64,000 bases of DNA from Arctopsyche grandis (GCF_051622035.1 NC_135355.1:6932001-6996000); one strand, 5' to 3'. Positions 25,513 through 38,223 are shown, counted from the stretch's first letter. The notes: a model not told the origin generated them from the sequence alone. A program made the numbers and translations.

Positions 25513-27521
25513 AATTCGAACTCGAACTTGGAAATCGATACGGGAAATTAAACCCAGAAGCAGACATCGAGGAATTGAACACTGTAATTAGTTCGGTTCT
25601 AACCTCAACAGGTAAGAAATTAGGTGGTTTCAGGAAACAGATTAAATTAAGCAAAATTTCAGCGGAAACAAAAAACCTAATTAAGCATAAAAGGAATTTA
25701 GATAGGGATAATAATAAGCAAGAATACAATCTAGTAAATAAGGAAATTAAGAAGAGAATAGTCAGGGATGTCAGGGATTTTAACAGCAAGCTAATAGAAA
25801 ATACCATTAAGAATAACCGTAGCCTGAAAAAGTGCAAACAGGATCTTTTCTTAGGCAAAAACCAAATGATCGCAATCAGATCAGAGAGCGGAGTAATAAT
25901 TAGGAATAGAGAAGAAATCATAGACAGAGTTTACACGTTCTATGCAAAACTATACGAGAACGACAACGGCCAATTCCCCACTCTGGAATCGACACACGGC
26001 CAAAGGGTTCCTGCAGTATTGCCTAGCGAAGTAGAGGCCGCGCTAAAAACTGCAAAGAATGGTAAAACCCCAGGGGAAGATAATATTCCCATCGACTTAC
26101 TAAAATGTGGCGGCCCCCCCCTAATTAATATCTTAGCTAGGCTTTTCAGCAAATGCATCCAGAACCAAGCTATACCAGAAGGATGGAATAACGCAACTAT
26201 CATTTTAATACACAAAAAAGGCGACAAAAGCGATATCAAGAACTACCGACCCATTAGTCTACTTTCAGCGGTCTACAAGCTCTTCACGAAGGTTATTACA
26301 GAAAGGCTGAAGAATATCCTCGACGAGAACCAACCTATAGAGCAGGCAGGGTTTAGGGCAAATTTCAGCACAATGGACCACCTCCAAGTAGTTGGCGAAC
26401 TAATCGAGCGCGCCAACGAATATCAACGGCCACTGTGCCTAGGTTTCGTCGATTATGAGAAAGCCTTCGATACAGTTAGTCATAATGCAGTACTTAACGC
26501 TCTAAAAACACAGGGAGTGCCGGAACCCTATGTGGGACTGTTAGCTACAATATATAAGAATGCCACAGCTTCAGTTAAAATTTTTTCAGGTACAGATAGA
26601 TTTAGCATAGGAAAAGGAGTAAGACAAGGAGATACAATCTCGCCCAAGTTATTCAATGCGGTGCTTGAGGGAGTTTTCAGGAAATTGGATTGGGATACAG
26701 CCGGAGTAAGCATCAATGGTCGCTTTTTGAGTCACCTTCGGTTCGCAGACGATATAGTTTTAGTAGCTCGTGATTCAGCTGACCTACTTATCAGACTAAC
26801 ACAGCTGGACAGGGAAAGTAGAAAAGTAGGATTAAAAATTAACGTAGATAAGACTAAACTAATGTTCAATAGTTATTGCATGCCTGATAGCATCCCCTTA
26901 GATGATAAACCAGTAGAAGTAGTAAATAATTATTTATATTTAGGTCAAATAATTGACATGTCTGGTAGTAAAAATGAAGAGATAAAGAGACGTATGAAAT
27001 TGGGGTGGAGTGCATTTGGACGGATGAATGCTGTTTTTAAATCAAAAATGCCACTCTGCCTGAAGAAAAGGATCTTTGATCAATGCGTTTTGCCAGTGAT
27101 GACGTATGGATGTGAAACTTGGACACTGAACGCCAAGATGCAAAATAAAATCCAATGCACTCAAAGAAGTATGGAACGCTGTATGCTTGGCATAACGAGG
27201 AAAGACAGGAAGCGGAACACGTGGGTGAGAAATATGACAAGGGTAGTGGACATAGTGGATAGAGTGAAGAGATTGAAATGGCAATGGGCGGGTCACGTAG
27301 CTAGGAGGATGGACGAAAGGTGGACAAAAGAAGTGCTTGAATGGTACCCGAGAGAAGGCAAAAGAGTAAAAGGAAGACCGCAAGGAAGATGGGTGAACGA
27401 AATTAGGAAAATGTGCGGAATGAGATGGATGAGTGTTGCGCAAAACAGAGACGAGTGGAAGCGTGTTGGAGAGGCCTTCATCCAGCAGTGGATGGCGAAT
27501 GGCTGTAAATGATGATGATGA

Positions 27522-27525
<4 letters not shown>
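25512..27525 (+). mobile_element. RTE-type non-LTR retrotransposon, 5'-truncated
   Basis: The element starts abruptly after a TA array (25474-25510) and ends with TGATGATGATGATGA against another TA array (27526-27586). A short TGA-type repeat tail is characteristic of the RTE clade. Almost the whole length is one open frame. The endonuclease and 5' end are missing, as expected from incomplete reverse transcription. Fragments of the same clade, in poor condition, lie at 34558-36490. Confidence 0.85.
25575..27512 (+). CDS. RTE reverse transcriptase, open but lacking endonuclease
   Basis: This 645-residue frame is uninterrupted. It carries a linker (1-150), then the reverse-transcriptase blocks in order: NGKTPGEDNIPIDLLK, HKKGDKSDIKNYRPISLL, FVDYEKAFDTV (first catalytic Asp), GVRQGDTISPKLFNAVLE and LRFADDIVLVA (FADD catalytic pair). 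The thumb and the C-terminal region typical of RTE-like proteins follow (CVLPVMTYGCETWTL, LKWQWAGHVARRMDERWTK, GRPQGRWVNEI). The N-terminal apurinic-type endonuclease is absent because the copy is truncated, so it cannot move by itself. The frame probably continues upstream of the first Met to about 25512. Confidence 0.88.
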   Translation: MNTVISSVLTSTGKKLGGFRKQIKLSKISAETKNLIKHKRNLDRDNNKQEYNLVNKEIKKRIVRDVRDFNSKLIENTIKNNRSLKKCKQDLFLGKNQMIAIRSESGVIIRNREEIIDRVYTFYAKLYENDNGQFPTLESTHGQRVPAVLPSEVEAALKTAKNGKTPGEDNIPIDLLKCGGPPLINILARLFSKCIQNQAIPEGWNNATIILIHKKGDKSDIKNYRPISLLSAVYKLFTKVITERLKNILDENQPIEQAGFRANFSTMDHLQVVGELIERANEYQRPLCLGFVDYEKAFDTVSHNAVLNALKTQGVPEPYVGLLATIYKNATASVKIFSGTDRFSIGKGVRQGDTISPKLFNAVLEGVFRKLDWDTAGVSINGRFLSHLRFADDIVLVARDSADLLIRLTQLDRESRKVGLKINVDKTKLMFNSYCMPDSIPLDDKPVEVVNNYLYLGQIIDMSGSKNEEIKRRMKLGWSAFGRMNAVFKSKMPLCLKKRIFDQCVLPVMTYGCETWTLNAKMQNKIQCTQRSMERCMLGITRKDRKRNTWVRNMTRVVDIVDRVKRLKWQWAGHVARRMDERWTKEVLEWYPREGKRVKGRPQGRWVNEIRKMCGMRWMSVAQNRDEWKRVGEAFIQQWMANGCK

Positions 27526-27586
<61 letters not shown>
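27526..27586. repeat. (TA)n microsatellite at RTE 3' end
   Basis: Pure TA array directly after the TGA tail of the RTE element. Together with 25474-25510 it suggests the element landed inside one longer array. Confidence 0.95.
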
Positions 27587-27588
<2 letters not shown>

Positions 27589-27738
27589 TATATGTATATA
27601 CATGTTTCAGCGGTACTTTATATAAAATAAAATTCCGAATTACCTTTTTTACCAACGACAGTTTGCTGTTTTACAAGTTTTATTCGTAAGTCGTTGATAT
27701 TTGAGTCAACTTCCTGCGTTCTTCGTAAATTATAATAT

Positions 27739-28040
27739 TGTTACGTACACTCGGATTAGGCCGAGTAGCATCCCAGAGACTGTGTGACCGTTATAATTGG
27801 TTTCGAGGATTATCTCCCCCGAATGCACTTAGCGGGGGTAGTGGTCTCATTCCGGTAGAGTTCTGAGAACCGACAGCGGTAGCGTGGGACATCTAGTACG
27901 TGACCATAACAATAGGTAAACAAATCGGGCGTCGAAGATGCCCTGAGACCTGCCCCTTATAAGGCGGTACTTAGGCGATATCAAGACATTCTGGACGGAG
28001 CACTGCCAGTGCGTGTATCTCCTTAATCACCAATAAATTC
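27739..28040. repeat. Possible solo LTR
   Basis: The stretch starts TGTTACGTACACTCGG, has a TATA-like CCCTTATAAGGCGG near 27953-27966 and, about 30 bp later, a TCAAGACATTCT start-like context, then AATAAA near 28033. This is the layout of an insect gypsy LTR. It also holds GTGACCATAACA, which occurs at the end of the LTR near 14209. No clear target duplication or partner LTR is visible. Confidence 0.35.
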
Positions 28041-29152
28041 AATTTTATAATATAAAAAAAAATGGGAGCGCCTCGGCACGTGTCTGCTGCACCTTTGAGC
28101 CGGCCCTGCAAATATACATATTTGCAGTGATGGTGAAAAATAAAACGACACGTATATGATTGAGCTTCCTTTAATGTATAGGATTACAATAATAAATTGA
28201 TGACAAGTCAAATCATTATTTAAATACTAAACATCAATGCGGTAATTCTTCACGCTACTTGGGTGACTGTCAAGATAGCGAATATGCAATAATAATACGC
28301 CACAGTCCGTCGTATCTTAAAATTAAATATACATCAGGACAAGCCGCTCCGCACGGTCAAGTGCAAGTGGAGTGTAGATTAATAAAATGCAATTCAATAT
28401 GGTATATATGGGATTCTTTATTGATACATTTTTTGCCACTTGCATCAGCTCATTGCTATTCAACTGCATCCATCACGTTTAAAACATGGAAAATATTACA
28501 ATACATAAGAAACGTCGATCGATTCAGTTAATAAACGACAATTAACATTACTAAACAGCAAAATTTTTATACAAATTGTACTTGCCCAGTCCATCCACAT
28601 TGTTTGTTTTTTTTTTTTTACCTAAAGAGATAATATACATAAAAAAATCTATTTACAAATTCTATCTACCAAAATTCAATAAACACAAAGAGTATCCAAC
28701 GCACATGTACTGATTTTAATTTTTAATTTGCTTTATTGAATTTGTCATCGCACAGTTCATACAACGAAAACTATGCATTTATCGCAATCAAAACCAGCGA
28801 CGGTGAAAAAATTCCTGGCATTATGTTATTAAATGCAGTCTCAATACAAAATAGCATCAATTTAAATGCGCATTTCGATATCCGTTAAGGCACATTGCTA
28901 ACGCCCGCCGGTTGAGCCCTTAACACCGATCGAATGCTGCAATGTGCACCATCTTGGAAACACCAGCATGCCGTACAACGAACATACGTAGATATATGAA
29001 GATCTGATGTACGCTTTCAGACGGGGGGATTGAAATGACGACGCCGGCGTCCAAACTCGGTGTCGTTCGAATACGTTTTCATTTCAGCCCCGTTATATGG
29101 GAGGTGTGATTTGCCCCGTTCAGTCATGGGAACACACAGTTCTTTAACATAT

Positions 29153-29225
<73 letters not shown>

Positions 29226-30246
29226 GATTAAAATAATACTTAAAATAACATACAACACATTTCAGCACACAGATTGCTATCGTTCTCGGAAAATATGACA
29301 GTTGAAATATCTTGTCAAATGAATTAGATAATACACTATTTTACATTACAAGTAGAAATAGTAAAATATAAATCTTAAGTAGTTTAAACTGATCTGAAGG
29401 CAAATGAAATAAATATTCAATTGTTTAGATTTGGAAAAAAATACTTTTTTCAAATTAATGTCGCATTTTTTATGAAATACACCAACTCTATTGAAAAAAA
29501 AATATATATATAAATTTATTATATAATCAAAATTATGCATTTCTATTCCTCATTAAAATTAATATCGATTGGGATAGTCTTATACGTAAGCATAAACTGA
29601 TGCGTTAATTTTAAATACACAGCTTTTCTAAATAATTTATTTCACATTTATAATTCTGTTATTGAATCGCTGGAAACTTAACATTTTTGATTCCGTAAGT
29701 CTGGAATCAACCTGGGCTGAAGACTATTTTTTTTAATACTTTATCTTGAAGAGTTTGTTATCAATTTGAATAAACTTAAGTCATCCCAACGAAGGGTTAC
29801 ATCATCAATATTCACAATCCAGTAAGATACCCATTGCGGAAATGAATGAAAAAATAAGAGTAAGAAAAAAAAAAAAGGTTTCCTTGTTTTTTGACACATT
29901 ATTACAATATATGTGTATATAATATATAAGTAATAATCTAATAAAAATCTAATATAGTGGAATAATTTCAAAATATCCTCACAGAAACACGCATATCGAC
30001 ATCCACTGTGCTTTGTGTACGTACACACATTTATACAAGGCAATTTTCAGTTAAGTGTTAAGAAAAAAGTTAATGCTATGTGACATCACCATATTCTTAA
30101 CTGATAAAACTAATTAAATGTATTTTAAACAGTCGTAATTTGAACATACTGTTACATTACTGGTACGAGAGCACTCGAATGATGACACGTAGCTTACTCA
30201 CTGTCCATTTTAGTCTTTTTTTTTAGTTTTAATTCATCAATTAATA
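28041..30246. other. Intergenic AT-rich stretch, no gene seen
   Basis: No convincing reading frame, RNA gene or transposon terminus. It includes a 65-bp (TA)n array at 29157-29221. The right end borders the 3' UTR of the UBE2Q gene, whose minus-strand AATAAA is at 30247-30252. Confidence 0.5.
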
Positions 30247-30330
30247 TTTATTTAAATATACACACTTATTCTATATGTTTTCAATTGATAGGCAAGTGTT
30301 ACAATCATATGTGACGTTCCCACGGCTGCT

Positions 30331-33300
30331 CTATCCGTCTTCTTTCGGAGGTGTGAACCAGCCTGAGAACAAAAACAAACACGTAAGCATATAAAAAAAA
30401 CGCATAATTGTACCTGAGCAACGACACAATCGGCAGATCACACAAAGTCATATATACATATACACAAATTTGCATACATTACTATTATTTACGACACGGG
30501 ATCATTGAAACAGTTGTTTGATAGTCCAAAGTCTGCAATGAGTTTCCTAGTTCGATAGTACATATATGCACTTAGCAATGTAAACTTACCATTTTTTTCG
30601 TGGATCTGAACCAATGATTTGAAACTTTGCTGTGCACGTGCTAGACTATACTGAGTTTGCGAGACCACTTTGGTGGCCCCAAATTGTATACGTGCTTTCC
30701 CTTTGACTAATGTTGCGGCTATTTGCATGATCACAGCTTCGACCGTGTATGCCGATGACCAGCCTTGTTTTGTTAATAACTCCATGCAAATCGCACCCCC
30801 CACGAGAACGTATCCACCTGAATTAAAAAAAAAGAAACAGTTTTAAAAGTAATCTCAAATCTCAAGCACATTGCTGGGAATTATATTTACCTGAAATTAT
30901 TGGATAAACAACTCTCACAAATGGCGGTTCGAATGGGTAAGTTTCTTTGAACATAATGTTTAATAATATCGAGTCTTTGCCTTCCTTTTCTTTCAATAAG
31001 ATGAGATCATTGTGTAGGGGACTGTCTGGATCGACACATTTTAGACGTATATTCCATTCATAAATGGAATCATTGACTAACTCTATAATACAAAAAAAAA
31101 AAGCTCGTTGATCAAACAAAATTACACGTACACGTCATAGAGATACGACGATTCAAACAACTCGCCTATAGAATAAACGTTTGTCTTGAAGGAATCTGAT
31201 CTGTATATATCACGCAATTCTTTCATGAGACGATCGGTAGCTTGAACAGATCCCGACACAGAACCTGCCAAATAGTCTTGTCGTTGTGATTGCCGTAATC
31301 TTTCTAATGTTGCTAAGTGTTCCACTTCCATATCTTCTTTCTGTAAAATCCAAATTACGCAATATAAATAAAATACAATACAAACATTTGGAAACAAAAA
31401 AAAAAATCGATTGTGACCAACCCACGACTTTATTTATGTATTTGAGAAATATACGTAAGTATAAAAAACAAAATTCGATAATGAAACATATGTACATACA
31501 TACACGTTCACACATACCGGGTATGAGAGCATTTTCGATACAAATTGAGCGCAAATGTAGAAAAAAATTTACATCGTGTCGATAAGAATTTCAGTAACCA
31601 GTACTAAGTTTCAGTTTGATAAGACTAATGGTGTTTAAAAAATCCCCAAAACACAGACACACACACACACAAAGACACCCACACATACAAAAAAAATTTT
31701 CTAGATCATGAAAATGTGATTAGTGATCAATTCTGAGTTCGAACCAGTCAAAATCTCCGAGTTCGAATTTTCGCATGATGACAAAACTTCATCTATTGTT
31801 ACTACGTATATAGATAAAGTAAAAAAAAAAGAGAAGGGAACCTTAGCCGTGCGGGGAGCTTCTTCCATTTCTAAAGGTAAATCTTCATCAGCGTCCGAAT
31901 CAGGATCAGATTCGGGCATTTCTTCATCTTCTTCTGTTCCCGATTCACCACCAGTACCTGCACCGCCACTACCTTCACTCCCTTTTGAAAATCTAAATTT
32001 TGCATTAACAAAACAAATATTAGAACACACACAAGTCGAAAGACTAGTATAAAATAAATAAAAATCGAACCTGTGGCGTAGTGGCAAGTGCATGTGAATT
32101 TTTAAACTGTCCAGATCAGGAGGTTCGGGAACACCGTGTAGTTTACATAATTCTCTTAGTAAGATTGCAACCTAAAATTTAAGATTATAATAAAAAAATA
32201 ATACAAAATCATCACATACATACATTTAAATGAAGAAAAAAATTATAACCTGGCTAATGATATGATTATCCAAGCCTTCTGTGTTGGTTAAAACTTGAAC
32301 AGCATTTGTAACACTAGTTTCTTCACTTTCTGCAAACCACACGGGCGGTGTTGAAGGATACGTTTCCTATTAAAATAAAATTGATTAGTAAATAAATTTA
32401 ACGATTTATATTTGTGCGAAAGACAATTATCAATTTTTTGTTAAACAATATGCAATGACAACTATAGACATGCCCGCCCACCTCTTCTTTCAATCTATCA
32501 ATCGATCATGTTTGACCTTTGTTCAACTCCGATATATAGAAATATAAATCAATGATAGATCGAAATCTAATGGTTAACTAACATATGCATATTTATGAGA
32601 GTGCTGTACGCGGTAGCTGTTTATTTACAAGAATTTTGTTTTCAATATTTAATGTATATGTTACAGTTGAAGTGTATTTTTAGTTGTAATATATTCCAAC
32701 TGGTGTTTTATGCCATTCATATTCGAATACAATTCAACTAGTAAATTATATCTCTACAAGCGCAAATACACTTTCAACAATGTGCGCCAGTTGAGGTTTG
32801 ACAGCTCTGATATTTTTACGAATGCTTTAGAATTCAATAATGCGTTAATATTTGCTACGTATTACGAATAAAGGTAATAAGTACCGTTTTACGATAACTT
32901 TAAGAATATTTTCAAAACAAAAATGTGACTTTCCAACTCAATTTACTAGTCAAGTGATGTTTTCACGAAAACCTAACCTCTCAAAACCAACTTATATTAT
33001 AATTGACGTATATTTTCAGTTGTATTATATTTTGACCAGTTGGAATGTAGTTTGCCATATGAATCAACTTACGTGGGTTAGACGGAATATACTCCCAACT
33101 AGTCAAAATATATTACAACTGAAAATACACTTCAACTATAACGGTGGTTGGTACCAAGTTAGGTGGACTATATTCCGACTAGTAAAAATATATTACAATT
33201 GGAAAATACACTTCAACTGTAACGTACATATATATATATATGGCCAGTACATCAACATTAATGAAATAGCTCCCAAATCCATGGTATGAATTAAATATAG

Positions 33301-36300
33301 TAGAATTCGTTTGTATGCAAAAGATTAATTACTTGATTATTATAAAAATAATTCAAGGAAAAACATAATATAGTGAACTTTTGAAAAAGGAAAGTTCGAT
33401 CAAAAAAACTACATACATATAATTTGGGTAATCAAAATTTAAGACTCGGTAGCTAGCTTCGAATCATCTAGTTATTTTGAATTATCAGCTATGAATAAAA
33501 AAGTCTATTTTGACGATATAGCACATTAGAAAAAAAAAATTACATGCATAAATCGACAAATTTAATGGCCTTCATAAGCAAGATTTTATAATTGAACGCT
33601 TTTGAGCAAGTTATGATTCACAATAATAAATCGTACTGCATAAATGCAATTGTAATCATTTATTTTTCACAATCATTATTTATCGTTTCGCTTTGCTTAT
33701 TCTCGAAAATAAATCTCGCATTAAATGAGACATCGTATATTTATTTACAACGCATTTATGTATAATACTTTTAATCAAGTTTTGAAAAACATATCTTGCA
33801 ATGTAAGATAATATTTTGTGAATCATTTATAGAATGCATACAAAAGAAATCATAAAATTAAGTAAAAATAGATAACAGAGCAATACATTGAAGACTAATA
33901 TCCATATTTTCTATTATTAAGACTAATATCCTTATTTGTTATTTAAAATATTAAATATTCCAGAAAGCAACGGGAAACCACTGGAGATAATAACCTTCCT
34001 TAGGACAACTTTATTACATGGCGAATAGTACAAACGTTTGACACGTTGAAGTCTGATACGTCCGGAATTGAGTATGCGACAACTTTTTTTTAAATTTTGA
34101 ATATATTGACCTGGACAGGATTGACCTTGCAATATACATTAGCCGAGTAAGTTTAGCTCATTTTATACTAGCGTATACATATGTACCCAGTTTAAAAATA
34201 TACATTGTTATGTTATCAGTAAGTTAATAGCGTAAATAGTTACTGCTAAATAAAAAATAACAATTTCCAAATTAGCCCAAGATTAAATATAAATATATAT
34301 AAACTATTGCTTTGTTAGCATTCTAATGGTGATAATTTGATTACCAAATTTCAAAAGTTTGCTTGTATACTGCACAAAATATATTTTGAAGTTGAAATAT
34401 CATCCATATCATGTTGCCATCTCAGTGATCATGAAAATTTAAGCTTGATTTTTTATTTAAGTTCATACTACAAAGATGTGAACGAAATAATACAGTTAGC
34501 TGTTTCGTTTAATCAAACATAAGAACAAAAACGTATCTAATTGGCACCGGTGAAAGTTCATATCTTCTTCGTCATGTGCCCTGTCCTCCCAGAACGTCGG
34601 CAACTAGACTTTCCATCCGTATTCTGTCTATGGCTGTTCGGAATAGTGCTCAGGCGCTGAGGCCGTACTGCTGCCGAAGATTCTATAACCAAGATGTTTT
34701 CCGCCTGCCCCAACTGCATTGGCCTACGATTTTTCCGTGGATTACTAGGCGCAAGAGATCGTATTTCTGGTTCCGCATCACGTGTCCAAGGTACTCCAAT
34801 TTGCGCCCACATTATTCAGTACTTTGACATGTTTTCCCATCAGGGCCAGCACCTAGGCATTGGTTCGACGCGTCATCCATGAGATTCTCAGCATCCTTCT
34901 GTATGTCCACATCTCAAAGGTCTGTAGCTTTTTGCACGTGGCATCTGTCAGGGTCCATGCTTCTGTCCCATACAGAAGGATGCTGAAAACGTAGCATCGT
35001 AGAAATCTAAGTCGGAGTGCTATGCTGAGATCACGTGTAGTTAGGACATTTTTCATTTTTAAGAATGCGGCTCTTGCTTGCATTTCCTAGTAACTTTCCT
35101 AGTAACTCCACGCTAACGCCAATTTCCTAGTAACTTTCACACATTTCACCCCGATAGCACCAAAGATATCTGAAATGATTGACTCTTTCCACGACGTTGT
35201 TGTCAATTTTTGAGAGTTATCCGTATTATGAGTCGACTTACTAAATATCATCCACTTTGTTTTTTTTTGACATTCAATGTTAACTCCGCTCTAGAGCTAT
35301 GCACAATAATTGCGTCTAGTGTTGCTTGCAAGTCATTTAAGTTAGTGGTAGTACAGTATCATCCGCATACCGAATGTTACTGATGACTATACCATGGATT
35401 GTAATTACGGAATCCATGTCTTCTAAGGCTTCAGCAATAATATTTTCGGAATATAAATTAAACAATAGCGGTGAGAGCGCACATCCTTAACGAACTCCCT
35501 TCAATATTCTTATAAAACTCATATGAATTGGTTAAAAATATTTAGTTTTCTTGAAGGTATTTTGAACAATATTATTGTTTTCAACAGCACAAAAACAAAA
35601 TTTAAAATGCAAAACAAAAACTACATACAAAATATATACATATGTACATATGGTATGCAGAATATCAATATTTCGTATTGTATAAATGCAAAATATTCTA
35701 TTTTCTTCTATTCAATATTGAAGATCGTGACCTTTATGAGCTGTTACATCCGAGGTGTGGTTTGCGGTTCTTCTCCAATCTTCTCTGGAATCGGCATTTC
35801 GAAGTGTATCAACAACAGAACAACTAAGAGCCGACGTGATTTGATCGGTCCACCATATAGAAGACCTTCCTCTTCCTCTCTTCCCCTCTACAGCACTGAC
35901 CACGATTCACTTTTCCAGGTTGCTGTAGTCAGTTCTAAAAATTTGGAGAATCCTTAAGAATTGGTTCATTTTGCTATTCAAGGAACTCTTCAACATTCAT
36001 CTCCAGCACCATATTATAAAAGCTTCAATTTTCTTCCATTCGTCTGCCCTCATTGTCCAAGGGTAGCATATAGGCATACGGAGAAAACAAGACTTCTTAC
36101 CACATACATATGTAGATGGATATGTAAACGTTTTAATGCTTCTGTCCTGCTATAATTTGGTAAGCTGTGTCATTACACTTTTGGCTATCGGAATCCTTTT
36201 TCTAACTTCTCCATCGTATCTTCCATAATTGTCAATTAGAGAACCAAATTATATAAAGTCACTAACCACTTTCAGCCAATAACCACTTGAAAACATCATT

Positions 36301-38223
36301 TTTGTTTTTGGTTAATTTCAAGTACAATCTATCGCTCTCAGTTTCGACATGATGAAGAAGTTTGGCCATCTCTTTAGTATGAGAGTCGTGTCGTTTACAT
36401 ACCTTAGTTTGGACAGTTTCTTTCCTCTTACGGATACACCATCATTCCATCCATCCAGAGTCCTCTGCATTTTAAACTCTCTATACACATTAAATATCTC
36501 GTCTTATTGGTATTTTTGTCAGTATTTAAATATGAAAGGTCGGTATTTATGTATATAAAATGGCCAGTATCCATCGTTCAGTATAAATAGTAAAAGGTTC
36601 GTATTTATATTAAATATGGTCCCTATTTAAACACGAATGGTCAGTATTAATGTTAAATGGTAAGTTTTATTTTGACGAATGGCCAGCCAGCAAGTTTTTG
36701 ATCGATGTCAATACAAGGTTGGTACGATCTCGATAGACAATTCCATCCAACAGGCATTGTTATTTGCTCTGGTGAATAGACATCAGATTTATATACTGTC
36801 CATTTGTTATTTATACTGACATTTAATAAAGTAATATTGACCATTTTGTAAATAAAATACTGGCCGGAAAACTGATTTATATACTTACCGAAATTGATTA
36901 AAATACTGACCATTTCATTTGTCGCTGCACAGACTGGTATTTGGTATAAAAATCGAAAATTTAAACTTTCACAAATTGAGTTTATGTTGGGGTCCCAAAG
37001 CAGGTAGATAGATATGACGTTACAATGCGAAGTCTTTACCTAGTTTCAGTCGAATCCTATACCATTTGTGTGAAACGTTTGTTTTTGTTTGTGGCATTTT
37101 GTTGTTAAACAACCTTTTCTTGTGATTATTTAGTATAGACATTGAAGAACAAGATTAAATGTAAACTAAAACTAGATTTCATTTCTTTTAAAATTTTATT
37201 TTACGTGTTTCGACCATCAACAAACCCTACTATTTACATTTTTATACAAATTGATGTTTTTAAACGTATTGTATTTATTTGTACCGAGTCAAATTTATGT
37301 GATACGAAACTTTAAGATCTCTATTTTCATTCTAGTAAAACAAAGTTTTTCCGAATTTTCACATTAAAAAAATAAGGCGCCCCTTTTAACTTATTTTCAT
37401 TATTTATTTATATTCCTGTTTCTGAGGATTATGTCACGTCTATGACCCGAAAGCATCTACATGGTATGATAAGAGGAAGCACCAAACGGTGTTTAGAATT
37501 TCGAAAAATTATTAACAATTTAAAAATTGTCAACAATCGACATTGCCTCACATGCAATAGTACAGAAAGCTATTTTCTATTTCTATTGTCAATAAAAAAA
37601 AACGATAGGGTTTGGTCGCGATCGATCGCGTTACGACCACCATACCTATCACAAAATAAAAGAAAATCTGTTGAAAAAAAAAAACAAAAGAACGGCAATT
37701 ACGTTCGCAGTGCGTTGCGTTTGTTAGAATATTGACGCGCTTACGGAAACGGAAACGCAAATCAAATGCTACTGTTTATGTTTACTTTGTTCAGAATTAC
37801 AACCACCATCACAACCGCACACGCAACGAAATATCGAGACAATGAAGTGTCGATCGAACGTGCGAGGAGCGGGGTGGGGGCGGGGGCGGGGGAGGGCGAT
37901 GTGTCAAAACAAGATGGGGGCGGGCGGGGTGGGGGTAAGGGTGACCGTCGCGGTGACAGCGGCGGGGGTGCGGGTGCGGGTGCGGGGAGTGGGAAAGAGA
38001 GAGTTGGTGGTGTGTGGTGTGTGGTGTGTGGTGTTCGGTGTTCGGTGTTCGGTGTTCTTACCGTGATGTTGGCGTGTATCCGGTAGAGCGAGCCGCCGCT
38101 GCCGACGAAGGTGCAGGCGAGCTCGTCGACGCTGGCGGCCGTCAGTCGGAAGCGGTCGTGGTTGCGCGGGAAGAGCCGCTCCAGCGTCTGGATCTCGGCC
38201 TTGAGCGTGCGCAGACACGCCAT
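30331..38223 (-). CDS. UBE2Q: Ubiquitin-conjugating enzyme E2 Q (UBE2Q1/2 type)
   Basis: Eight exons join in frame to 385 residues: 38062-38223, 32250-32366, 32071-32171, 31842-31992, 31166-31340, 30891-31082, 30590-30817 and 30331-30362. The N-terminal RWD-like part ([31 protein letters not shown]) is followed by a Ser/Asp/Glu-rich linker (exon 4). The C-terminal E2 fold follows, including [31 protein letters not shown] and [16 protein letters not shown] with the thioester cysteine at about C310. It accepts ubiquitin from E1 and passes it to substrates. Length and order match vertebrate UBE2Q2 (375 aa). Intron 1 is 5.7 kb and full of repeats. The exon 5 donor is GC (AG|GCGAGT). The start at 38223 was chosen because it gives [11 protein letters not shown], aligned to the family start. 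Confidence 0.93.
31166..31166 (-). other. Non-canonical GC splice donor of UBE2Q exon 5
   Basis: Read on the minus strand the junction is TCTATAG|GCGAGTT. The frame (VYSI-ELVNDS) is continuous only if splicing uses this GC donor with the acceptor at 31083-31084 (TTATAG|AG). The rest of the donor matches the strong consensus expected of GC-AG introns. Confidence 0.75.
31500..31815 (-). repeat. Dispersed repeat (family E, copy 2)
   Basis: Minus-strand copy of the repeat at 1339-1560, with shared blocks such as the CATGATCTAGAAA and CTGAAACTTAGTACTGG regions and a CACACA run. It lies in the UBE2Q intron between exons 4 and 5. Its outer part also matches 20456-20515. Confidence 0.5.
32660..33223. 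mobile_element. MITE-like element (family D, copy 1) in UBE2Q intron 1
   Basis: A 564-bp element has inverted termini: GTTACAGTTGAAGTGTATTT at the left, its complement ending CTTCAACTGTAAC at the right. Inner sequence such as CAACAATGTGCGCCAGTTG recurs in a reverse-oriented copy at 56291-56787. There is no coding capacity. The subterminal motif TTGTAATATATT is repeated several times in both orientations. Confidence 0.75.
34558..35515 (-). pseudogene. RTE-like reverse transcriptase fragment
   Basis: On the minus strand the blocks [18 protein letters not shown], then [10 protein letters not shown] (about 35350-35380), then [17 protein letters not shown] with RRMLRISW (34870-34985) appear in the right order but in different frames with several stops. 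Decayed non-LTR element in UBE2Q intron 1. Confidence 0.7.
35712..36490 (-). pseudogene. Second RTE-like fragment
   Basis: On the minus strand a motif [19 protein letters not shown] (about 36350-36440), a degenerate form of the catalytic ADD block, is followed by a C-terminal [16 protein letters not shown] segment (35712-35900). It may be a separate insertion or an upstream piece of the fragment at 34558-35515. Confidence 0.55.
36500..38061. other. Remainder of UBE2Q intron 1
   Basis: Up to about 36925 the sequence is rich in variants of TGGTCAGTATT in both orientations, probably an old short repeat element (similar words at 400-450 and 48725). From 37850 to 38061 it becomes very GC-rich with G-runs (GCGGGGGCGGG) and CACCGAACACC-type short repeats next to exon 1. 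No exon is recognisable. Confidence 0.4.

Noticed and set aside
37762-38066. Long frames in the GC-rich UBE2Q intron 1 border (Pro/Thr-, Gly- or Ala-rich)
   Set aside because: They follow simple repeats (CACCGAACACC, GGGGCGGG) downstream of a clear exon 1 donor at 38061. The frames are composition artefacts.
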